Below, in pieces: positions 9,117 through 17,972 of a DNA stretch of 46,021 nt. Position 1 is the stretch's first letter. Each line of letters starts with the position of its first letter. Both the position numbers and the translations under genes were made by a program. A model generated the notes under the pieces. That model ran no database searches. It had not been told where the DNA came from and was given only the letters and a program-made list of their open reading frames with translations. Origin of the DNA: Nonomuraea longispora (GTDB lineage: Bacteria; Actinomycetota; Actinomycetes; Streptosporangiales; Streptosporangiaceae); assembly GCF_004348345.1 (NCBI RefSeq), contig NZ_SMJZ01000051.1, positions 1-46,021 of the forward strand, written 5' to 3'.

Positions 9117-10364
9117 TCAGCTCGACACGGCGCACCTGCCGCGGTCCTGACTCGCGGGCCCTTCCGCGCCCGGCCGCACGTCGAAGTCGAAGATCGCGGT
9201 GGGCAGGTAGAGCGAGCAGCAGGCGTTGGGGATGTCGACGATCCCGCTGACCCGTCCCTCGATCGGCGCCGCGCCGAGGAGCAGATAGGCCTGTTCGCCG
9301 CTGTAGCCCCACCTCTTGAGATACTCGACGGCGTTCAGGCAGGCCCTGCGGTAGGCCACCGTCGCGTCGAGGTAATAGTTGGTGTCGGTGTCGTGGTCCA
9401 CCGAGATCCCGATGAACGACAGGAACTCCGAATATCTCGGCTCCACGTTCCCCGGCATGAAGACCGGGTTGGTCGTGACACCGTACTTCTCCATGCCGCC
9501 CTTGATGAGGTCGACGTGGAAGTCGATGTAGCCTCCCATCTCGATCGCGCCGCAGAAGGTGATCTCTCCGTCACCCTGGCTGAAGTGCAGGTCACCTCCG
9601 GACAGTTTGGCGTCGCGCACGTGAACCGGGTAGAAGACCCGGGCGCCGCGGGTGAAGTTCTTGATGTCGTGGTTGCCGCCGTTCTCCCTGGCGGGCACCG
9701 TACGCGCTCCTTCGGCGGCGATCCGCTGGGCCACCTCGCCGGTCGCCGTGCCGGTGATGGCGTTGTCGGTCAGCGGCGGCAGGCCGAGCGGCGGGACCCG
9801 CTGCGGGTCGGTGTCGATGAGGTGCTGCTCGCGGCGGTTCCAGCTGCTGAGCAGCTCGGCCGACGGCGCGGTGCCGAAGAGCCCCGGGTGGGTGATGCCG
9901 GTGAAGCGCACTCCCGGCAGGTGACGGGAGGTCGCGACCTGGCCGTGGAAATCCCAGATCGCCTTGTAGGCGTCGGGGAAGTAGTCGGTCAGGAATCCGC
10001 CGCCGTTCGCCTTCGCGAAGACGCCGGTGTAGCCCCATCCCTGTCCTGGCACCTCTCCGACCTGCTGAGGAACCGGGCCGAGGTCGAGGATGTCGACGAC
10101 GAGCAGGTCCCCTGGTTCGGCGCCCTCGACGCCGATGGGCCCGCTCAGCACGTGGGCCACGCTCAGGTCGACGTCGCGTACGTCGTTCGCCGAGTCGTTG
10201 TTGCCGATCTGAGAGTCGGTCCATTCCCGGCATTCCATTCGGAACTCGTCGCCGGGCCGTACCATCTCCGCCACCGGGACATCCGGGTGCCAGCGGTTGT
10301 GGCCCGGGACGTCCTGGTCGCGCATCGACTTCGACTGGTCGATCGAGAAAACTACCTTCGGCAT
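9117..10364 (-). CDS. fmdA: Formamidase (acetamidase/formamidase family)
   Basis: 415 aa, the normal length of FmdA-type formamidases, which hydrolyse formamide (and less well acetamide) to ammonia and the acid in the cytoplasm. Landmarks are the start MPKVVFSIDQSKSM, PGHNRWHPDVP, GDLLVVDILDLGP (about 85-97), GNHDIKNFTRGARVFYPVHV and LHFSQGDGEITFCGAIEM, all typical of the family. The ATG follows AAGGG by about 9 nt. It is the last gene of an fmdB-amiS-fmdA unit on the minus strand, with 78 nt separating it from amiS, and a terminator follows it. Confidence 0.93.
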   Translation of the reverse strand: MPKVVFSIDQSKSMRDQDVPGHNRWHPDVPVAEMVRPGDEFRMECREWTDSQIGNNDSANDVRDVDLSVAHVLSGPIGVEGAEPGDLLVVDILDLGPVPQQVGEVPGQGWGYTGVFAKANGGGFLTDYFPDAYKAIWDFHGQVATSRHLPGVRFTGITHPGLFGTAPSAELLSSWNRREQHLIDTDPQRVPPLGLPPLTDNAITGTATGEVAQRIAAEGARTVPARENGGNHDIKNFTRGARVFYPVHVRDAKLSGGDLHFSQGDGEITFCGAIEMGGYIDFHVDLIKGGMEKYGVTTNPVFMPGNVEPRYSEFLSFIGISVDHDTDTNYYLDATVAYRRACLNAVEYLKRWGYSGEQAYLLLGAAPIEGRVSGIVDIPNACCSLYLPTAIFDFDVRPGAEGPASQDRGRCAVSS

Positions 10365-10442
10365 GATGCATGCCCTTCTCTCGTGATGACTCCTTCCTGG
10401 CTGAGCGTGCGCCTCACCTCTCTTCCGCCTCGGCGGGCTCGG

Positions 10443-11111
10443 TCAGGTCCATCGCGGGCGGTGCCGGCGCTCCCCCTCGGGCCTCGCGACGTCGTCCGCC
10501 TCTCCGGACGTCGCGCCGGCCGGCTCCCCGTGCCGGGTCAGCGGCCACAACACGGCGAACACCACCACGCCGAACACGGCCAGCACGATCGCGTAGAGCC
10601 TGGTGTCGCGCCAGTAGCCGGCCAGCGTCAGGAAGGCGGGGATCGCCGCCGTCACCCAGCCCTGGATCGCCGTGACCCAGCCGGTGTACCTGGTGATCCG
10701 CGTACGTTTCAGGCCGAGCAGCACGAAGAACAGCGCCCACAGGAACGACCAGTAGAGCCAGATGACGCCGAAGGCGGGGTCACCGAGAATGCGGAAGTTG
10801 GCGAAGGAGTATCCGAGCGCCATGATCGCCACGAAGAGCGAGAAATAGCCGACACCTGTCGTGTCGAAGCCGCCGAGCAGGTTGATGCCCACGTAGAGAT
10901 AGGTGAAGCCGAACAGGTAGATCCCCGACGCGCCGAGCACCACGGCGGCGTCGGCGGGGTTGAGGACGATCAGCACGGTGGGCGTGATGACCTGCAGCGC
11001 TCCGACGAACAGGTTGAACACGCCGGCCGCTCGCGGTTCGACCTTCCCGAGGAGCATCAGGCCGTTAAGGAACAGTACCGCCCCCACATAGAGCAGTCCG
11101 ACGGCTCCCAT
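10443..11111 (-). CDS. amiS: AmiS/UreI family amide/urea channel
   Basis: About 222 aa and strongly hydrophobic, with roughly six to seven membrane segments (for example VGLLYVGAVLFLNGLMLL, VFNLFVGALQVITPTVLIVL, GIYLFGFTYLYVGINLL, FGVIWLYWSFLWALFFVLL). The FGFTYLYVG and YWSFLWALFF motifs match AmiS/UreI, the family of short-chain amide or urea channels. Of several possible starts, the ATG used lies 8 nt after AGGAGG; GTG codons 3 and 9 nt upstream are less well spaced. Its position between fmdB and formamidase supports import of formamide. The last ~45 residues form a hydrophilic tail. Confidence 0.9.
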   Translation of the reverse strand: MGAVGLLYVGAVLFLNGLMLLGKVEPRAAGVFNLFVGALQVITPTVLIVLNPADAAVVLGASGIYLFGFTYLYVGINLLGGFDTTGVGYFSLFVAIMALGYSFANFRILGDPAFGVIWLYWSFLWALFFVLLGLKRTRITRYTGWVTAIQGWVTAAIPAFLTLAGYWRDTRLYAIVLAVFGVVVFAVLWPLTRHGEPAGATSGEADDVARPEGERRHRPRWT

Positions 11112-11192
11112 CACCGACACCTCCTCGTGTCAGTACGGGCGATGCGCTCGCCGCACGTCACGACGCCGGCGAACGCAACATCGCTGGCTGTT

Positions 11193-11471
11193 TCAGGGCC
11201 GGGGCAGGCGCGACAACGCCGGGTGCGACGGCGGCGGCCGCCGCTGTCCCGCGGGCGTACGCGTGACCACCTCGGGTGCTTCTCTGCTCTGCTCCTCCCG
11301 GGTCAGCGCGGCGGACACCGCCGGGGCGAGCCGGGCTAGGTGGGGCGCGGTGAACAGGCGGCGGGCCGGGGAACGGCACACCGGGCAGTCACGGACCGCC
11401 TCGGCGGTCCCTATCGGCAGGCGCACCTCGAATTGCCCGCAATCCAGACAGCGGTACGCGTACGTTGCCAT
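11193..11471 (-). CDS. fmdB: FmdB-type zinc-ribbon protein
   Basis: 92 aa. The N-terminal MATYAYRCLDCGQFEV and the second knuckle CPVCRSPARRLF form the CxxC...CxxC zinc ribbon of the FmdB/CxxC_CxxC_SSSS family (about residues 1-42). The rest is a low-complexity Pro/Arg tail. FmdB was named from formamidase clusters, where it is thought to affect expression. Here it leads the operon, 81 nt before amiS, which agrees with that role. Confidence 0.87.
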   Translation of the reverse strand: MATYAYRCLDCGQFEVRLPIGTAEAVRDCPVCRSPARRLFTAPHLARLAPAVSAALTREEQSREAPEVVTRTPAGQRRPPPSHPALSRLPRP

Positions 11472-11630
11472 GGACTTCCCCGTTGCTGATCGGGATTCTT
11501 TTCACGGCACGACACCGCATGCGGCGTTATGCCCCATATATCCAGATAACCTCCGGACAATTCGCCCTGTCAAGGTGCATGCGGGGGCCGTACCCGCACG
11601 AAAAAGCATTTCAATACACCTTTTATGCAG

Positions 11631-11656
11631 AAAAATGGCCGTCCCGCAGGACGGCC
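11631..11656 (-). terminator. Intrinsic terminator of the beta-lactamase gene
   Basis: Perfect 8-bp stem GGCCGTCC/GGACGGCC with a 4-nt loop (11637-11656). Read on the minus strand it is followed by ATTTTT (11635-11631), the classical Rho-independent layout, 20 nt after the beta-lactamase stop. Confidence 0.85.
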
Positions 11657-11675
11657 GGGAGAGCGTTGACGAACG

Positions 11676-12581
11676 CTAAAGCTTGCCGAGCGCCCGCGCC
11701 AGGATGGTGGCGGTCTTCGCGATGGTCTTGTTGTCGGTGGGCAGGCCCTTGGTGCGGTTGGTGTAGATCGACATGATGACCGGCGCGGCGCCCCTCTTGG
11801 GCCAGACGACCGCGATGTCGTTCCCGCCGCCGAAGCCGTCGGAGTTGGTGCCTGTCTTGTCGGCCACCGTCCAGGATTTGGGCAGGCCTGCGCGGATGCG
11901 CTCACCGCCCGTCTTGTTCGCCAGCAGCCAGGCCAGCAACTGCCTGCGGTCCTTGGCGTGCAGCGCCCGGCCCACCGTGAGCACCCGCAGGTCCCGGCCG
12001 ATGGCGGCGGGCGTGGTGGTGTCGCGCTTGTCCTTGGGCGTCCAGTCGTTCAGCTCGGGGTGCCAGCGGTCCATCCGGGACGTCGCGTCCTTCAGCGTAC
12101 GGAAGTACCTCGTCAACCCCTTCGGCCCGCCGACCTGCTTGAGCAGCAGGTTGGACGCCGTGCCGTCGCTCATGGTGACGGCCGCCTCGCACAGCTGGGA
12201 GACGGTCAGCCCGTCCTTGACGTGCTTCTCGGTGACCGGCGAATTGGGCTTCATGTCGGCGGCCGTCCACTTGATGAGCCGGTTCATCAGGCCCGGCTTG
12301 GAGGTGCGGGCCTTCCGCAACACCGCCGCGCAGAGGGGCGCCTTGAAGGTCGACAACATCGGGAAGCGCTCGCCCGCCCGGTACGTCACGGTCTTACCGG
12401 TGGCCGTGTCCAGCGCGTACGCCCCGATCCTGCCCTTGAACGACACCTCCAGGCCGCGCAGGTCCTTCTTGACCTGGCCGGCGTGGGGCACCGCCGCCTG
12501 CGCCGCCGGGGTCGTGGCCCCCCCGACCAGGAGGGAGGCCGCCAGGGCGGACGCGATCGTACGGGCGCGGGCGTGTCGCAT
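11676..12581 (-). CDS. bla: Class A beta-lactamase, BlaC-like SDG variant
   Basis: 301 aa, exported serine hydrolase that opens penicillin and cephalosporin rings. Signal peptide: ARTIASALAASLLVGGATTPAAQA. Catalytic motifs are in the right order: STFK (nucleophile Ser, about residue 77), SDG at about 137-139 in place of the usual SDN, WHPELND containing the general-base Glu (about 175), and DKTGT (about 240). The Gly in SDG is shared with Mycobacterium tuberculosis BlaC, where it is linked to inhibitor tolerance. The ATG follows AGAGGA by 6 nt; a longer frame upstream lacks a ribosome binding site. Monocistronic with its own terminator. Confidence 0.92.
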   Translation of the reverse strand: MRHARARTIASALAASLLVGGATTPAAQAAVPHAGQVKKDLRGLEVSFKGRIGAYALDTATGKTVTYRAGERFPMLSTFKAPLCAAVLRKARTSKPGLMNRLIKWTAADMKPNSPVTEKHVKDGLTVSQLCEAAVTMSDGTASNLLLKQVGGPKGLTRYFRTLKDATSRMDRWHPELNDWTPKDKRDTTTPAAIGRDLRVLTVGRALHAKDRRQLLAWLLANKTGGERIRAGLPKSWTVADKTGTNSDGFGGGNDIAVVWPKRGAAPVIMSIYTNRTKGLPTDNKTIAKTATILARALGKL

Positions 12582-12771
12582 GTCGGATCCTCTGCTTGTC
12601 GGCTGTCGGCGAGCAAGGAGCCAAGCAGATGCGGCGACACGATGTCTAATAGCGATACCGATCATCCGGCGATACGGGACCCGATATACGCCGTGGTCAG
12701 GCGGCCGTTCCGCCGGGTCGTTCCCACGGATGGGTGGGCTCGCCGAACGCCATCAGCTCCCCGGTCCTGCC

Positions 12772-14340
12772 TCAGCTTCGCTGCCAGCGGACCTCGCCGC
12801 CGACGACGGTGGTCATGACCTTGGTGCGCAGCACCGCGTCCGGCGACTCCCGGTAGGGGTCGGTGTCCACCGCGATGAAGTCGGCCAGCTTGCCGGGCGC
12901 GAGGGTGCCCTTGCGCTCCTCCTCGCCCGCCGCGTAGGCCGCGCCCAGCGTGTGCGCGGTGATGGCCTCGGCCGTGCTCAGCCGCTGCTCGGGCTGCCAG
13001 CCGCCGGAGGGCGTGCCGTCGGGGCGGGTACGCGTGACCGCGGCGTGAAGCGCGGCGAACGGGTTGGGGTGCTCCACGGGGGCGTCGGAGCCGAAGGCCA
13101 GGGCGACACCGTGGTCCAGCATCCCGCGCCAGGCGTAGGACGCCACTCCGTGGCCGGCCAGCAGCGCGTCGACCAGGTCGATGTCGCTGGTGCAGTGCAC
13201 GGGCTGCATGGAGGCGGCGACGCCCAGCCCGGCCATCCTCGCCAGGTCCCCGGGCCGCAGGTGCTGGGCGTGCTCGATGCGGTGCCGCAGGCCGGGCGTG
13301 CGGCCGATGGCCTCGTAGGCGTCGATGACCAGGCGGTTGGCGCGGTCGCCGATGGCGTGCGTGGCCACCGCGATGCCGGCGCCCGCGGCCCTGCCGAACA
13401 ACTTGACCAGCTCGTCGTACGGCGTGACCGCGATGCCGGCGTTGCCCTGGTCGCCGGCGAACGGCTCGCTCATGTGGCAGGTGTGCGAGCCGAGCGCGCC
13501 GTCACTGAAGATCTTCACCGGCCCCGTGCGGAACCAGTCGTCGCCCTGCCCGGTGCGGCGGCCCTCGTCGATGGCGGCCTCCAGGTGGGTCGCCGGGATC
13601 GCCTTGTGCACGCGCAGCTTCAGCTCGCCTTTTTCGCGCAGCTCCAGGTAGGCGGCCCGGCAGTCCTCGCCGTCTATGTCGTGCACACTGGTCAGGCCGA
13701 GCGAGAGCAGGTCCTCCTGGGCGGCGCGGAGCAGGTCGGTCAGGTCGGCGGAGACCATGAGGTCGCGCAGCGGGTACGACGCCGCCTCGCGCAGGATGCC
13801 GGTGGGCTCCCCGTCCGCGTCCCTGACGATCTCGCCGCCCAGCGGGTCAGGGGTGCCCGCGTCGATGCCGACCAGGCGCAGGGCCGCGGAGTTGGCCCAG
13901 ACCGTGTGGCCGTCGGCGCTGGGCAGCGCCACCGGCAAGTCGGGGCAGACCGAGTCCAGGGCGTACCTGTCCGGCTGGGCGGGCGGGTCCCAGGTGTTGC
14001 TGTCCCACCGGCCGCCGAACAGCCAGGTGCCCGGTCGCAGCCTGGCTGCGTGCGCGGCCACCCTGGTCAGGGCCTCGTCGAGGGTGTGCACCTCGCGCAG
14101 GTCGACCGCGTCCAGGCTCTGGGCGTACTGGGCGGTGTGGATGTGGGCGTCGTAGAGGCCGGGCAGGACGGCGGCGCCCTCCAGGTCGATCAGCTCCGCG
14201 CCCGGCCCCGCGGCCTCGCGCACGTCCGCCTCGCTGCCGACGGCCAGCAGCGTCTCGCCTCGGACGGCCATGGCCTGGGCCGGCGGGGTCGTGCCCGTTC
14301 CGGGGTGGATGGCGGCGTTGCGGTACACGCGGACGTTCAT
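12772..14340 (-). CDS. YtcJ-like metal-dependent amidohydrolase (amidohydrolase family 3)
   Basis: 522 aa. A metal-dependent TIM-barrel hydrolase: the metal-binding HxH is in LPGLYDAHIHTAQ (about residues 60-72), with further ligands in ATHAIGDRA and HRIEHAQHL and the catalytic Asp in FGSDAPVEHPNP. The C-terminal beta-sandwich strand GTLAPGKLADFIAVDTDPY is typical. The family removes N-formyl/N-acyl groups or hydrolyses amides; the substrate here cannot be told. The ATG follows GGCGGGAG by 4 nt. Nothing nearby suggests a dedicated pathway. Confidence 0.88.
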   Translation of the reverse strand: MNVRVYRNAAIHPGTGTTPPAQAMAVRGETLLAVGSEADVREAAGPGAELIDLEGAAVLPGLYDAHIHTAQYAQSLDAVDLREVHTLDEALTRVAAHAARLRPGTWLFGGRWDSNTWDPPAQPDRYALDSVCPDLPVALPSADGHTVWANSAALRLVGIDAGTPDPLGGEIVRDADGEPTGILREAASYPLRDLMVSADLTDLLRAAQEDLLSLGLTSVHDIDGEDCRAAYLELREKGELKLRVHKAIPATHLEAAIDEGRRTGQGDDWFRTGPVKIFSDGALGSHTCHMSEPFAGDQGNAGIAVTPYDELVKLFGRAAGAGIAVATHAIGDRANRLVIDAYEAIGRTPGLRHRIEHAQHLRPGDLARMAGLGVAASMQPVHCTSDIDLVDALLAGHGVASYAWRGMLDHGVALAFGSDAPVEHPNPFAALHAAVTRTRPDGTPSGGWQPEQRLSTAEAITAHTLGAAYAAGEEERKGTLAPGKLADFIAVDTDPYRESPDAVLRTKVMTTVVGGEVRWQRS

Positions 14341-14464
14341 GGGACTCCCGCCGGGTCGGGGACGTGATGGCCTCACTGTAGGCCGTCCCGCTGCGACCAT
14401 GCGGATGTCGTCCTGCGATGGGTACGCCTGGCGCCGGCCGTGATCGCCGCGGCCCAAGCCGCCG

Positions 14465-15124
14465 TCAGGCCCGCGTCCCCGCTCCCCAGTAGAACGGCCC
14501 CGCCGTCGTGTGGACGGCGATGCGCCATCCGATGCGTTCGAGCTGTCGTTGGAGGTCTGCCGGGCGGTGCGGGACCTTGACGATGCGGTAGGCGGTGCCG
14601 TCGATGAGCCGGCGTCGCACGGTCACGGACTGCTCGCCCTCGATGAGCTCGTCGCCGGTCCGGTAGAAGTCGTCGACGAAGAACACCCGCCCGTCCGGCC
14701 TCAGGCAGTCGCCCACCATCGACCAGAACGACACGAAGTGCTCCGGCGGGACGTGCGACAACCAGAACCCGAAGAAGACGACGTCGTAACGACGCTCCGG
14801 CCGCCAGCGGAACAGGTCGACCCGCTCGAACCGCACCCGCCCGTCCTCACCCACCCGTTGCCTGGCGAGGGCGAGCATCTCCGGGGAGGCGTCGAGGGCG
14901 GTGACGTCGGTGGCGTGCCGGAGCAGGCGGGTGGTCCAGATGCCGGGGCCGCAGGCGAGTTCGAGCACGCTGCCGGCCGGCCGGAACGTGTCGAGCGCCT
15001 CCGACAGCTCGGAGCCCCCGGGGAAGGGAAGGGCGTGGAGTTCGTACTCCGTGGCGACCGCCCGGTAGTAGACGGACTGTTCGTCGAGGAGATCCTGCAG
15101 CTTTCCGCCATCAGCCGATTCCAT
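14465..15124 (-). CDS. Class I SAM-dependent methyltransferase
   Basis: 219 aa. Rossmann-fold methyltransferase: SAM-binding motif I VLELACGPGIWT (about residues 53-64), acidic post-I loop VTALDASPEMLALAR and motif IV-like YDVVFFGFWLSHVP (about 112-125). The acceptor is unknown. The start MESADGGKLQDLL is at an ATG without an obvious strong ribosome binding site. It lies 55 nt downstream of the exporter gene on the same strand, so the two may be co-transcribed. Confidence 0.85.
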   Translation of the reverse strand: MESADGGKLQDLLDEQSVYYRAVATEYELHALPFPGGSELSEALDTFRPAGSVLELACGPGIWTTRLLRHATDVTALDASPEMLALARQRVGEDGRVRFERVDLFRWRPERRYDVVFFGFWLSHVPPEHFVSFWSMVGDCLRPDGRVFFVDDFYRTGDELIEGEQSVTVRRRLIDGTAYRIVKVPHRPADLQRQLERIGWRIAVHTTAGPFYWGAGTRA

Positions 15125-15179
15125 GTCTCGGCCATTCCCTGGGTGACGTCGCGGGCAACGTTGCGGCCGGCGGCCGGGC

Positions 15180-16736
15180 TCAGCTCTCCGCCCCGCCCGG
15201 CGCGTCGGACGTCGCGCTGTTGCCCGCCCGGGCCGGCAGGAGGAGGGCGGTGCCGACCACGACCACGGACAACACCGCGCCGATGATGAAGGCCAGTTGC
15301 ATGCCGCCGAGGTTGGCGAGCGCCTCCGTGACCCCCTCCGAGCGCAGGGCGTCGGCCCGCGCGCTCATCACGGTGATCACGAGCGCGGTGCCCATGGCGG
15401 CGGCGACCTGCTGCAGCGTGCTCAGGATCGAGCTGGCGTGGGAGTAGAGCGACGACGGAACCGCTCCGAGCGCGAGGGTGAACACCGGGGTGAACGTCGC
15501 GGCCAGGCTCACCATCAGCAGCGCGTGCATGCCGAGGAGCTGCCAGATCGGCGTGGTCATCGTGACCTGGGTGAAGCCGATGAGCGCGAGCATGATGCCG
15601 ATGGAGCCGGGGATGACCAGCACACGGCCGCCGAACCGGTCGAACAGCCGGCCCACGGTCGGGCCGAGCAGCCCCATCGCGAGCCCGCCCGGCATGACGA
15701 GCAGCCCGGTCTCCAGGGCGCTGAGCTCGCGGACGTTCTGCAGGTAGAGCGGCAGCAGGATCATGGAGCCGAGCATCGCCATGAACGCCACCGACATCAT
15801 GATCAGTGCGGCCGTGTAGGTGCGGTGGCGCAGGGTGCGCAGGTCCAGCAGCGGCACGCCGCGCTTCTGCAGCGACAGCTGACGGACGACGAACACGGCG
15901 ATGGACACCACGCCAGCGGCCACGATGGCGCCCGCGACGCGGGGGTCGCCGCCCTCGAACCGGCTGAGCCCGTAGACCAGGCCGCCGAAGCCCGCGGCCG
16001 CGGTCACCACGCTCAGCCAGTCGACGGTGCTGTAGCGGGGCTCCCCGACGTTCTTGAGCTGCCTCAGCCCGCCCCACGTCACCGCGGCGGCGATGGGCAG
16101 CACCACGGCGAACAGCAGCCGCCACGATCCGAACTGCAGGATCACCCCGGAGACCGTCGGGCCCATCGCGGGCGCCACCGAGATGGCCAGGCTGACGTTG
16201 CCCATCACCCGGCCGCGGTCCTCCTCGGGCACCACCTGCATCAACGTGGTCATCAGCAGCGGCATCATCACGGCCGTCCCCGACGCCTGGACGATGCGGG
16301 CGGCCAGCAGCACGGTGAACGACGGCGCCACGGCGGCCAGCGCCGTGCCGGCCAGGAACAACCCCATGGCGACGGTGTAGGCGGTGCGGGTGGACACCCG
16401 CTGCAGGAACCAACCGGTGATCGGGATCACCGCGGCCATGGTCAGCATGAAGGCGGTCGAGAGCCACTGCGCGGTCTGCTCGGTGATGTGCAACGCGCTC
16501 ATCAACTGCGGGATCGCGTTGATCATGATCGTCTCGTTGAGGATGACCACGAACGTGGCCAGCACCAGCAACCGGATCACGGGCGGGGTGCGACCCTTGA
16601 CAGCGGTCGCGGGTCTGGCAGGCGAGTCGAGCGATGGGCTGGGCACGGCACCTCGATCAGAGTTGTGGGACGAGACGTCGTCGCGGCCGGCATCCCGGCC
16701 CCGGGTCTCGGGGGTCTCGCAAGAAGTCGTTGTCAT
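15180..16736 (-). CDS. DHA2-family MFS multidrug exporter (EmrB/QacA type)
   Basis: About 518 aa and 14 predicted membrane segments, beginning with IRLLVLATFVVILNETIMINAI. The motif LNETI(M)INA(I)P in helix 1 and the motif C-like SVAPAMGPTVSGV in helix 5 mark the proton-coupled 14-helix DHA2 drug exporters. A ~55-residue hydrophilic N-terminal tail precedes helix 1. The start is uncertain: ATG at 16736, with a TTG 27 nt upstream. A 6-bp inverted repeat touches the ATG. It is divergent from a kinase-like gene with a ~150 bp shared control region. Substrate unknown. Confidence 0.87.
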   Translation of the reverse strand: MTTTSCETPETRGRDAGRDDVSSHNSDRGAVPSPSLDSPARPATAVKGRTPPVIRLLVLATFVVILNETIMINAIPQLMSALHITEQTAQWLSTAFMLTMAAVIPITGWFLQRVSTRTAYTVAMGLFLAGTALAAVAPSFTVLLAARIVQASGTAVMMPLLMTTLMQVVPEEDRGRVMGNVSLAISVAPAMGPTVSGVILQFGSWRLLFAVVLPIAAAVTWGGLRQLKNVGEPRYSTVDWLSVVTAAAGFGGLVYGLSRFEGGDPRVAGAIVAAGVVSIAVFVVRQLSLQKRGVPLLDLRTLRHRTYTAALIMMSVAFMAMLGSMILLPLYLQNVRELSALETGLLVMPGGLAMGLLGPTVGRLFDRFGGRVLVIPGSIGIMLALIGFTQVTMTTPIWQLLGMHALLMVSLAATFTPVFTLALGAVPSSLYSHASSILSTLQQVAAAMGTALVITVMSARADALRSEGVTEALANLGGMQLAFIIGAVLSVVVVGTALLLPARAGNSATSDAPGGAES

Positions 16737-16754
16737 GCACAGATTGACCTGTGC
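16737..16754. promoter_or_regulatory. Inverted repeat in the divergent control region (GCACAG-N6-CTGTGC)
   Basis: Perfect 6-bp arms with a 6-bp spacer directly upstream of the exporter ATG, in the region shared with the divergent kinase-like gene. It could be an operator for a local repressor or a start-site RNA hairpin. No regulator gene is adjacent. Confidence 0.35.
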
Positions 16755-16885
16755 CACCGACAAAACTCATCGACCGCGCTCAACATTCCGACAATCGCCA
16801 TCAAATGTCACCTGATTTTCACCGGAGCCGCCGGACCACAAGGCGCCACACCTCCCCACCACCCCCCGTGCACCAGGATGAACGG

Positions 16886-17866
16886 ATGGATGTCCAGCCG
16901 ATCGAGCGTCCCGCGGGATCGTTCCAGCAGCCGGTGAGCGCCGACCGGATCCAGGCGGTCTGCCGCCGCGCGCTCGGCCCGGACACGCGCGTGGTGTCGG
17001 CGGTCGAGATGGGCCTGGGGATGTACAACACCACCTACCGCGTCACCGTCGAGGGCGTGACCCGTCCCGTGATCGTGCGCTTCGCTCCCGCCCCCGACCG
17101 CCAGTTCGTCTCCGAACGTGAGCTCATGCGCAACGAGTACGCCACCCTGCCGCACCTCGCGAAGATCGCCCCGCTGATGCCCCGCGTCATCGCGGCCGAC
17201 TGGTCTCACGAACTGGTCGACCGGGACTACATGGTGCAGACCCTGCTCGACGGCGTTCCCGCCGCCGAAGGGCTGTCGACGTATCCGCGCCGGTCACGTA
17301 CGGGGTTCTTCCGGCAGGTCGGAGAGATCGCCAGAACCGTGCACGCGGTACGAGGCACCCGGTTCGGCCCCGTGGCGGGCCCGGCGTACGACACGTGGAG
17401 CCAGGCGGTGACCGCGTCGTTGCACGACATCGCGGCCGACCTGGACGGGCTAGGCCTGGACGCGGCCGACCTGCGTAAGGCCGCGGCGCTGGCCGTCGAG
17501 CACGCCGCCGTGCTGGACGGGATCACCGAGCCCCGTCTGCTCAGCGGGGACCTGTGGACCGTCAACATCATGATCGCCGCGGACGCCCCCGAGCCCGTCA
17601 TCTCCGGGGTGTTCGACCTGGACCGCACGTTGTGGGGCGATCCGGCAGCCGACTGGCCGATCCGGATGGCCGCGTCCAAGCGGGACGAGCGGGTGGCGTT
17701 CTGGGAGGCGTACGGCGAGCGGGACGAAAGCCCCGCGGCGGTGTGGCGGTCGCTGATCTATGAGATTCGCCACCTCGGCGCCGTGCGACTGGAGCGCCAC
17801 CGGCTCGGCGGCGCGGTCGGCGACTCGTACGACGCCGTGGCGGCCGTCCTGGCGGAGCTCACCTGA
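16886..17866 (+). CDS. Aminoglycoside phosphotransferase (APH)-family kinase
   Basis: 326 aa. Protein-kinase-like fold of small-molecule phosphotransferases: the nucleotide loop is in VVSAVEMGLGMYNTTYRVTVEG. The Brenner-type catalytic loop is LLSGDLWTVNIM (about residues 217-228), and the metal-binding FDLDRTLWGDPAADW is near 243-257. Such enzymes phosphorylate aminoglycosides, macrolides, homoserine, choline or fructosamine-like substrates; which one is not visible. A frame extends 135 nt upstream, but the chosen ATG follows AGGATG and starts at a sensible N-terminus. Calling it a resistance gene would go beyond the evidence. Confidence 0.82.
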   Translation: MDVQPIERPAGSFQQPVSADRIQAVCRRALGPDTRVVSAVEMGLGMYNTTYRVTVEGVTRPVIVRFAPAPDRQFVSERELMRNEYATLPHLAKIAPLMPRVIAADWSHELVDRDYMVQTLLDGVPAAEGLSTYPRRSRTGFFRQVGEIARTVHAVRGTRFGPVAGPAYDTWSQAVTASLHDIAADLDGLGLDAADLRKAAALAVEHAAVLDGITEPRLLSGDLWTVNIMIAADAPEPVISGVFDLDRTLWGDPAADWPIRMAASKRDERVAFWEAYGERDESPAAVWRSLIYEIRHLGAVRLERHRLGGAVGDSYDAVAAVLAELT

Positions 17867-17940
17867 ACGCCGCCCTGTGGTCGCGGACGTTCCAGCGCGC
17901 CGGCCCTGCTTCGGTCGCGGACAAGCGCTCTAAGAGTAAT

Positions 17941-17969
17941 TCACATTTCGTGACTATCACAATGTGTGA
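17941..17969. promoter_or_regulatory. Candidate MarR operator, 29-bp imperfect dyad
   Basis: A TCACA...TGTGA dyad with an inner GTGA/TCAC dyad; 20 of 29 positions agree with the reverse complement. It ends 3 bases before the first possible MarR start codon. MarR proteins typically repress themselves through such sites, so autoregulation is the natural reading. The stretch is AT-rich compared with its surroundings. Confidence 0.5.
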
Positions 17970-17972
17970 CTT

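Noticed and set aside
9090..11339. Long plus-strand open frame opposite fmdA and amiS
   Set aside because: No recognisable domain, no ribosome binding site, and the minus-strand genes are unmistakable.
15297..16937. His/Gln-rich plus-strand open frame opposite the DHA2 exporter
   Set aside because: Low-complexity shadow of a membrane-protein gene in the opposite strand.
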